Positions 38,516 to 46,925 of a DNA stretch of 64,000 bases are shown here, one piece after another (position 1 is the stretch's first letter; every line of letters starts with the position of its first letter). The notes below the pieces were generated by a model. That model had not been told where the DNA came from and ran no database searches. It saw only the letters and a list, made by a program, of their open reading frames with translations. Source of the stretch: Gonatopus flavifemur (taxonomy: Eukaryota; Arthropoda; Insecta; Hymenoptera; Dryinidae); assembly GCA_018340375.1 (NCBI GenBank), contig JAFFJZ010000003.1:7626001-7690000 (forward strand), read 5' to 3'. The translations under genes were made by a program, and so were the position numbers.

Positions 38516-41500
38516 TATAATCATACGAAAATTAATTACAACCCCACAGAAATTGATTACTGGCATTTAAACGGGCCGTTCATGATTCATGAATGAAAAC
38601 CCCAATCATTGGCTCTTTGAAATACATGCAGGTGTATTTACTGGCAAGCACTTATACTTCTTTCATCTTCACTGAGAGAGATTTGCAATTCCATAACGAG
38701 GTTTCCGCAAAGAACATTCTATCAAAATCTGATCAGGTTTTAAGCTGGACATTGAATCATAATCGTTACCAGGGAAAGCTCTTGTGAACTGAAATCCTCT
38801 TGAAGCAGTACAATTTCCGTGGAACTACTATTTACCTTCCAAAATGTGGTTTGAATTGGAATTTATTGAATTTGTTACATTATCTAAAAAAGTTTTCTAT
38901 ATCCTCCGCAGTAGAAAACCATAGGAGTTATATGAATATATTTTCTCTTGGCTCCACACCATATCAGCTGAATTCAAGAATACATTTTCTTGGTGTTAGT
39001 AATTATTTCTCTGAGTGTAACTCAACCAAATCCAGCTTTATCTTTGTCTACAACCGAGATATTGTTCTTCTAAGAAGTTGCAGGAATTCGAAGCAGCTAT
39101 GAAATTCTTCAAAGAACACAATTGGTACAATCTACTTCCTTGTACATCAAAATTTCCAAAGAGATAATTTTTCCATATTTCAATATAATTTCATATCTGG
39201 CAAAACTATTCCATCCTAAATTATTAGGTACTATCACATCTGGACGCCATGTCAATATGTACACCAAAAATTATAGTGTACCAATGCAAGATTACACTGT
39301 AATTTTTTCACAAATACCATCTTAACGCCGGGAACACAGCTTCTCGATCTATGTAATTTCTGGCAAACTGTGTGGTTCAGATATGATACATAATGTGGAA
39401 GTCACTGCAACGGGCATTTGGAAATCAATTCCAAAGTAAAACTTTTGCATAGAAAGCTATACATTGATTCCACGACGTTCATTGAATTTCTGACAATTTT
39501 ATTTTGATGAATATTGATAGCAGTGATTTATGAAATACCACAAACCTTCTTTGAGATTTGTTGGGAAATTTTTGTCACTTTGTTTGTTTTCACGAAAATT
39601 TTAGTAATCTAAGCGATTCAAATTGTCCTGCGAGACTCTGTTTGAGATTGTTGTTGAATAAAAACATGCAATGAAACATTTCGAACCGACTCTAAAAATT
39701 AGATAAGTCAGAGGTGTATAGATTTGTCAGCTACGAGATGGAAGAATTGATGAGATATAGAAAACGCATCCCGAACTCCACTTAAGGTTGCTACGAAATT
39801 TGATATGAAGCTGCGATGGAAATTAATCACAATCAAGAAACTTTACATTTCCGTCTGATGAATTGCTTCACTGGAATTTCGATAATTAGAACAGCGTTCC
39901 CAGCGTTTGCATCTTCACAATTTCAATGCGCTAACTACGCATGGCACCTTCACAATCTTCTGAATTTTCAGAAAAATTTTTAGAATATGTTACGACAATT
40001 TAGTTGAAGTTTTTTGAAAATTTAATGAAATTTATCTGAGAATTCGAGAAAAAGTGGCTGCGAGAGGCAATCCAATCATTTATTCCAACGAGTTCCAGAA
40101 AGGAATAATTTTCTTGTGTATTTTGAAATTTTTTCCATGCTAAACGCAACCTTTTAGACATTTTGAATTATTTAAAAGGCATCTTATGTAACAAATCTTA
40201 ATGCCTCTATGATATTCCTAAAGGTAATCTAAACAACAACTTCCAAATCTTCAGACGAAAATATCTTGGAGGCAACAAACATGAATCTTCAACATAAATC
40301 TTCAAAACACTTCGTCGGAAATAGGTACAGACATCAAATTTCATGCATGATTCTAATAAATGCGGTGTGACAGAAAAATTTTGCGGTATCACTGAAATTG
40401 ACAAGAAAATGAAAATTTCAGTTCATTGTATAAAAATAAAATCCTTAGTTATCGCAAATGTTAAATTGTCCATCTCGATGTCTCAGGGAATCGCTAGAAT
40501 GTAGTTCAAATTGTTGTTTAAACATGTGGAATCGTGTTTTTTCTGTAAAATCACACCTATAAATAAGGTAACAATGCATTTTGACACGCAACCCCAATCC
40601 AAGAACGTTGCTTCTTGAATTTTTTTCCATGAAATAATCCCGAGTGACAAATTGCTTTCTTTTATTCCAGTTGCAACATGAAAAATGTATATAAACCAAC
40701 TGAATGTTCGAGCACACCAAGTCAAATTGACTGGAATGTGTTATCCAGTTGTGGAAATTCTGTAAAATGGTTGTCATGACAGGATTCTATATAATTTTTA
40801 TATAACTCTCGTATACATCCTTGAAATCGAGTTTTACATGGAGAAATACTTCTTCGGTCTAACTTTAACAACTCGTCTGAACGCGAGGAACGTGGATTCA
40901 ACGAAGATGCGGAATGATTACCGGTGAATATATTCGTGAGATGGTGCTCAACCCAACTATTTCTGTTTGCCATTCCGCAACTGTCTGGATAAGTTCGAAA
41001 CGTTGGAAAAATATTCCACGTCTCCCATTGTTTCATCTCTCCCAGTCTCACCCCATGATTTGATGCCAATTCCCACAGCTTGACTCGTGGAATCCCGCTT
41101 CAATCTCGAGTCTGGGATTAAACGATGTTTGTCTACGTCTGTACTTGAGAAACAAAGTATTGCTTCAATCCCTACACTTCAGATTTACTCGTAACACGAC
41201 GAGAATCTGGGCTCTGACCTGGAGCTATATTTCCAAGAGACGATCAAAGATTGATCAATCTCCGGTCTTTTTATTTTAACACGGGATATTACAGGATTCG
41301 GCAACTGATCCATCAACCGTGATAATGCCGAACAGACTACAACGTCTGGTACTCCTCCCTTTTTTCTTTTTTAGGTCAGACAATGAAAATGAGTTTCACA
41401 TTCACGGACAAAGAACAATTAAATATTCATCAATCTGTCGTCATTACGATAGAGTATATTGTCTTGTATGAGAATTCAGTGGAACACGGGGAGGATATTC

Positions 41501-43255
41501 AAAATTATAACGCGTGCCACCAAATTGGACCACCAAGTTGGTATGAGAAAAATTACACTGTGTTTTTACGTGATTACACTATAATTTTGCTCATAAATAC
41601 TAACGTGGCATCATGATTCAGTGCTACGCATTAATTCTAAAGAAATATTTTCCTCGCGTGCTGCTTTACATCCATAGCAATTTATGTCAGTAATTTTACA
41701 AAAATCCTAACTGAATCCTCCCATACGTAATAAACAAAATCAACTCTGAAAAATACAGAAATGATCTGTATTAATAAACACACTTGCGTGCTTCCAATTT
41801 ATGAAAATGAATATGGAGTACTTATTGTAAAAAATTCAAAAGAATTAGAAAATGGTGAACAAAGCAATATTTGAGTCATTTGAATCTTGTTGAATAAATA
41901 TGCAGAATATCATTGAATATTTACTACTATGAATTCTAAAACTGCATTGATTATTCACTCAAATATAAAAAATTCACTAGTCTTCGTTAACAACCGTGGG
42001 CAAAAAAATGTTGCTGAAGTTTGAATCGTTTATCGCAACGAGTTAGTAATTGGAAACAAAATGCTAAATTGTTGAGGATCCGAAATCTCGCAGTGCATTT
42101 TTTTCGACAAGATAAATAACAATTATCTATCCAGTTTTATGAATTTGAATTCTCGTTTCAACATGGGCAAAAATCCGTAGTTTCCACCAATTTACTATCA
42201 TTTCATCTCTATAAACTTTTCACCCCGAGTGAAGATTGACCACAAACAAGCGGTAATTTTTTGATGATACGACAGTAATTGTTCACTCTCAGATTCGCGA
42301 AATGTTTCGGAATATCACTGTTATAGAATAGTTTTGAATTTTTAACAAACACAATAAACAAGCTCAATAACAATGTTAATTAAACAAATATCAACGAAGA
42401 AGCATTAAAAACAGTGAATAGCTTTCCAAAAAAAATAGAAGCACATAAATCAGAATGAAATCGCCAAAAGATTAGTTTAACAGATATTTTTCTGCTATAA
42501 TCACACTCCATTTGATAGAATCATTCTCATACTTTCTTGATTTGATGGAAATACTTCGAAAGAATTTGATTCCAATCACATTATTCGATGCTACAAAATA
42601 CTGATTTAAGTTGGGTCAAAATAATTTGATCCGACTCAGAAGTAAACGTGAATCTATTCGTAACCATCTCTGATATTCTAATTTCTCAATATCATTCGAA
42701 GAATGACCAACGACAATTGTCTGGTTTGTCCCAACTGGGGTGACGACGTCATGTTTTTTCTTCAATGTTTAATTACGGATAGAACGATATAAAAAGAAAA
42801 ATGAATGTACACTATCATTCGCATTAAATAAATCACTTCTATATCAGATAATCTGATCGACCTCTGTTTCGTTCCAATAATAGTTATCACAGCTACTATT
42901 TGCTGATTTTATAAAATTCTGAGAATCTATGAAATAATGACGTCATATACTCCGATAAACTTTGTACAAGAAGAAATATATGATAAGTTCTTTTTTACAA
43001 ATCTCAGCTCTGGATTTTTCAATGATTTATCATATTTCAAGCTTCCATTATCAAGATATGTACGTGAACTCTTGGATTTCACTCAACAAAGAATTTGACA
43101 CGTATTCTGCACCAAATTTCCGCATGATATAGGAGAAAAAACCTCTACTATTTTAGCGAAAGGTGATTTGATCCATCAGCGTCGGCTGAACCTATAAAAT
43201 CAGTAACTGTCGTTGTAAATTGTTTATTCGAGGACTCGACAATAGCCCTTGCGTA
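38516..43255. other. Gene-free stretch with scattered repeat fragments
   Basis: Fragments of the gattacactgtaatttttt family lie at about 39272-39320 and 41548-41605. A tttctctgagtgtaa element end lies at about 39007. The minus-strand frame at 40722-41069 (115 codons) has no recognised domain. The ttttcacc...gagtg fragment at about 42185-42235 is related to 11238-11310. No gene is supported. Confidence 0.4.
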
Positions 43256-44455
43256 GACGAACGAGTGGCTCCCTCACTAAAATCTTTAGAGTGAGATTTC
43301 ACTCTTTGGCTAGCCAAAAGTGACCTTATCGAAATTTCGAATGAAATTTCCACTCCTTTAGAATGACAGTCTGAGGTTTCCCTGACGAAAAAAATCTCTC
43401 TGAATCTCTCTATATTTTGGGACAAATTTCAGAGAAATTCAGAGTAATTCCAGAGTAATTCAGAGGAAGTTGAAGACTTTTCCGATGGGGGTACGTTCTG
43501 AATTGTTCAACTTTCTCTGAATCTCTCCGCATATCACTGAATCCCTCAGAATTTTATATATTTCAATTTCAAAGCTCCCTCTGAATTTACCTGAATGACT
43601 CTAAATTTTTCTAAATCTCCCGGAATTTAATGTATTCAGATTTCAAAGCTTCCTCTGGATTTCTCTGAATATTTCTAAATTCCTCTGAATATTTCTAAAA
43701 AATTCCACGCACAATTTTTCTCAATTGATCTTCCTCTGGAAGTCTCTGAAACTTGCAGAAAGCCTCTGAAATGCAGGACCAAGAATTGTACTGAATTCAT
43801 TCCTCTCTGAATTTCCCAGACCCCCCCCCCCCGGATCTCTCTAAATTCCTCTGAATCCCTCTGAATTTTTCTGAAAAATTCCACGCACATATTTTCCCTA
43901 ATTCACCTGTCTCTGTGAGTCTCCGACATTCCCTGAATACCTCTGGAATTCTGAACCAAAAATTTAACTGAATTAATTCCTCTCTGAATTACTCTGAATC
44001 TTCCTAAAATCCTCTGAATATTTCTGAATTCATCTATCCCTGAAAGCGTCTGACACTCCTTGAACGCCTCTGAAATGCAGGACCAACAATTTTACTGGAT
44101 TTGTTTCTCTCTGAATTTCCCTGCATCTCTCTGAACCTCACTGAATCTTTCTGAAAAATTCAAAACACAAGTTCTCTGAAATCCTCTGAACCACGCTGAA
44201 TTGCTCTGAATTTCTCTGATTCTTTCTGAATCTCTCTGAAACGTGAAATTTTCAGAAAGATTCAGAGAAATTTCTTTACCAGGGTTGAGGTTAGAATCTC
44301 ATAGCCATTTCAATTCTAGAGTGAATTTTTCACTCCAAAAGAGTGCAGGTTCACTCGAAACGAGTGAAAATCTCACTCGAAGCGAACTGGCTCACTTTTG
44401 AGACTTGGCGAAGTGGAACACGTGATTTTTCACTCTTTCGGATTTGAAGAGCAAT
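43256..44455. repeat. Dispersed cactc/gagtg repeat (copy 2, reverse orientation, interrupted)
   Basis: The outer parts, 43256-43379 and 44285-44455, are the reverse complement of the intact copy at 24790-25070 (ctagccaaaagtga, ttcactccaaaagagtgc, gaaacgagtgaaaatctcac, ttttgagacttggc). The copy is split by the insertion at 43380-44284 at the position of the word tgaggtt. Confidence 0.7.
43380..44284. mobile_element. 905-bp non-autonomous element made of tctctgaat repeats, with TIRs and a 7-8 bp duplication
   Basis: The ends are inverted repeats: ccctgacgaaaaaaatctct, ctgaatct at the left and the reverse of ccctggtaaagaaatttctc, tgaatctttctg at the right. TGAGGTT flanks both sides (43372-43378 and about 44285-44291), and the intact copy at 24790-25070 has a single such word (as aacctca), so this is an insertion with a 7-8 bp target duplication, as in hAT elements. 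The interior is an imperfect array of tctctgaatttc/tcctctgaa words with a C homopolymer at about 43819-43832, and a longer unit recurs (aaaattccacgcacaa, gaaatgcaggaccaa). No transposase is present. Confidence 0.7.
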
Positions 44456-44639
44456 CGTGGATTAAGTTTGCCATAAGACCTGTCGAGATTCGTCAATTTC
44501 TGAGCCCAAGTTTGACTTAGGCTTGGAAATAATGAGATCATATGAATCTGAAAACAATAATTCTGCCAGGCGTGGGCAAAGAAATCACTTTGATTTCAAA
44601 GATTCCAATTTCCTTTTGAAGAATCCTTTTCGTTGGAAT

Positions 44640-44735
44640 AAATAGAATTATATATAATTTTTATAAAATTATGTAGAACTTATACACAAACTGTATTAAA
44701 TTATATATAATTTTGAAATTTTTTCCATTCGAGTT
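44640..44735. repeat. AT-rich repeat block, attatatataatttt family
   Basis: gaattatatataatttttat, then attaaattatatataatttt, gaaattttttccattcgag. It matches the cores at 15060-15190 and 32690-33010. AT-rich relatives continue to about 45200. The long open frame across 45036-45512 is an AT-composition by-product followed by a GGT repeat. Confidence 0.45.
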
Positions 44736-45473
44736 GATACGAGACGATCATTTCTTCGTACACCGCATATTTCAATTATTTCTTCCAGCGGATGACTTCC
44801 GTTTCATAGAAACCGTACTAGTGATGGGACCTTTGAAAAACATTGATCCTTTTTTATATGAAATGTATTCAATTTATATGAATTTCAATAAGGATTCGAT
44901 ACTTTTTATATAAAAACCGTACCAAGCAATATTTCAAGGATATGAAAATTGTATGAAATTCTATTTACAAACCTCGACTTAGTAGGATTTGTATATAACT
45001 TTGATCTATAAACATAAATAAACTCTATCAAAATTATGTACAAATTCTTCACAAAATTGATTCTTCTCTTCAAAGAATTATCGAGTTTCAATCGATTTTT
45101 ATACAATTTTAATCGAAATTCCATAAAAATTTTATATAATTTCCTACTATATGAATTTGCAAAATTTTGTATAATTTATATACAAATTATATATATCGAT
45201 TCATTGCCAATTCTACGCTTATTAAATATCCAAGAAAGCCCTCTCGCAACGGTCATTCGAACGAATAGTTTGACGTTGAGATATCATAAATCGCATAAAT
45301 CAAACGATATTGTTTCGAAGTATAATCTTCGACTTGAAAATACCAACGGACTGGTAACTGCCGACAATTGTCACAAAATTGAACGGAGAAACATCGACAT
45401 GAATCGAAAAGAGAAGAAAAATCTGTATGCACATGTGTACAGGCTCCACGCTGGCTGCAAGAGCTGTCCGTTG

Positions 45474-45507
45474 CTGGTGGCGGCGGTGGTGGTGGTGGTG
45501 GTGGTGC
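45474..45507. repeat. GGT/GGC trinucleotide microsatellite
   Basis: A run of ggtggcggcggtggtggtgg-type triplets immediately before the CpG-rich patch upstream of brk. A CTG run with a following catg run (about 46163-46198) and a CAG run (about 46487-46500) lie further downstream in the same upstream region. Confidence 0.85.
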
Positions 45508-45529
45508 TATAGCATAAAGGCAAGCAAGG

Positions 45530-45675
45530 CAAGCTAGTCAGACGACCACAGCAGACAATATGGCGCCGCAAGAGCGTCGTCACGCCGGCATGACGTTTCC
45601 CGCGCGCGTCATTAACGGAAGTGAACCCACAAAATGGCGGAGGTAAGAACTCGAGAGAGAGAGAGAGAGAGAAAT
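45530..45675. promoter_or_regulatory. CpG-rich promoter-like patch upstream of brk
   Basis: A compact block with many CpGs. It contains a perfect silencer match (45552-45567) whose GGCGCC is also a Brinker-site core, a TGACGT at about 45591, an ETS-type CGGAAGTG at 45616-45623, and AAAATGGCGGAG|GTAAGAAC, a start-like ATG in good context followed nine bases later by a strong splice donor (45643). A GA run, gagagagagagagagagaga, follows (about 45654-45671). A strong pyrimidine tract and acceptor (46722-46773) stand upstream of the brk ATG. A spliced 5' exon of brk starting here is therefore possible; joined this way the upstream ATG would read only a short frame. Alternatively this is the promoter of another transcript. 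Confidence 0.5.
45552..45567 (-). promoter_or_regulatory. Perfect match to the Mad/Medea/Schnurri silencer consensus (site 3)
   Basis: On the minus strand GGCGCC-ATATT-GTCTG matches GRCGNC-N5-GTCTG at all constrained bases. It lies about 1.4 kb upstream of the brk start codon, in the CpG-rich patch, which is the most plausible position of the four for direct BMP-dependent repression of brk. Confidence 0.6.
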
Positions 45676-46359
45676 GACGACATTAGTCAGAACGAAAGAG
45701 AAATAATACAGAGGGGAAGGGCGCCTACGCCTGAGGCGGTAAGCACGCTATGGCTGTCATGCAAAGGATGACACGAGGATTCGGATCCACCAGTTGGAGT
45801 GAGACAAAACTCGATGGAGGTTAAGTTGGTGGCGCAGAGAAAGAAGAATGGCTTGTGGCTATTCCAAACCAAGGCAGTGGACTACCTAGATAGCTACACG
45901 AATACGAGAGAGAACATGTAAAAGAAAAAAACCCAAGATAAAAATTGCGTGACTATCTCGTCTATTCAGGGGATAAAAAGTATGCATCGACAAAAATCGA
46001 ATGTAATTCATTCATCCAGTCCCCGATGAAAACGCAATATTTTTCTCAACCTATGCTGTCGATGAATGAAGATATAAGATTTTCAGATCTTTCTTCTTCT
46101 TTTTTTTTCAAAATACATGGCAATCACGCATCATAAGTGCGGCAGTACGTTACTCATTCACCCTGCTGCTGCTGCTGCATGCATGCATGCATGTATGTAT
46201 TCATATACACAAGTACATGCAACAAGAGTGAACAAGAGAGACAGGGTTTATAGTCTATAGTTGCGTGGCTGGAAAAACATAGTGTACGATACACATGTAG
46301 AATGGATATACGGTTGAGAGAGAAGGATAGATTTATTCGTTGGGCGAACAAAGTGGGGA

Positions 46360-46925
46360 TTTGTGGCGCGGGGGAAGAGAGGGGAGAAAGCAATCAAGGC
46401 AACTCTCCTCGGTTAGTCGTGGACAAGGAGGACGGGGAGAAAAGGGGGAAAGACCGCCCGACCGAGTACCGACCGTTTCAGTGGGAAGCAGCAGCAGCAG
46501 CCACGGCGGTTCTTCGATGGTGGGGATGAAAATTAGTTACGGCATCTACCAAGACCTAAAAGAAACTCCGTGCAACGACGTGCGGCCTGGCCACTTCGTG
46601 CAATGTTGAGCGTAAAGGTACCCCGTCGTTGTCGTTGTCGGTGCTTCGTTGTAGTCGGTAGTTAGTGCCCGGGTTAACTCGGGTCTTTTAGTTGGACTGT
46701 TTTTTTTCCCCTAGTGCTCAGTTTTTTTCTTTTTTTTTTCTTTTCCATCATTCGTTTATATCGAATACACTAGGTACAGCGTTAAATATATACATTCGTG
46801 TTCCTTTTTCTTTCCATTGTTGTAATATATATGCATACAAGTGTGAAGAAGTGAAAACTTTGAAAAAGGAAAAAGGAAGTCAAAAAGTATCTGTATACAT
46901 TTACATACATATACATGTTAATATT
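46360..46925 (+). promoter_or_regulatory. brk proximal upstream region and 5' UTR
   Basis: GC-rich sequence (gtggcgcgggggaagagagg, gaccgcccgaccgagtacc) changes at about 46690 to pyrimidine-rich and then AT-rich leader sequence just before the start codon. The brk frame is open upstream, but only from a TTG at 46692; there is no in-frame ATG before 46926, so this stretch is leader. I cannot place the transcription start: initiator-like words occur at about 46650 and 46718. The acceptor-like cactag at 46768-46773 after a long T-rich tract may end a 5' UTR intron. Confidence 0.5.

Noticed and set aside
40722..41069. 115-codon minus-strand frame
   Set aside because: No recognised domain, no splice or promoter context, and a length not unusual for chance in this window. 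An unknown exon cannot be excluded.
45036..45512. 158-codon + strand frame
   Set aside because: It consists of AT-rich composition (Ile, Tyr, Asn, Phe) followed by a GGT microsatellite translated as poly-Val. No domain or splice context.
46302..46609. Coding frames upstream of brk with Gly/Glu/Arg-rich translations
   Set aside because: Two overlapping frames are open because of purine-rich GC composition. There is no domain, and the region fits promoter or leader sequence.
46692..46925. N-terminal extension of Brinker by 78 residues
   Set aside because: The upstream start is a TTG and no in-frame ATG occurs before 46926. The extension is low-complexity Phe/Ser/Tyr-rich leader sequence over T-rich and AT-rich DNA.
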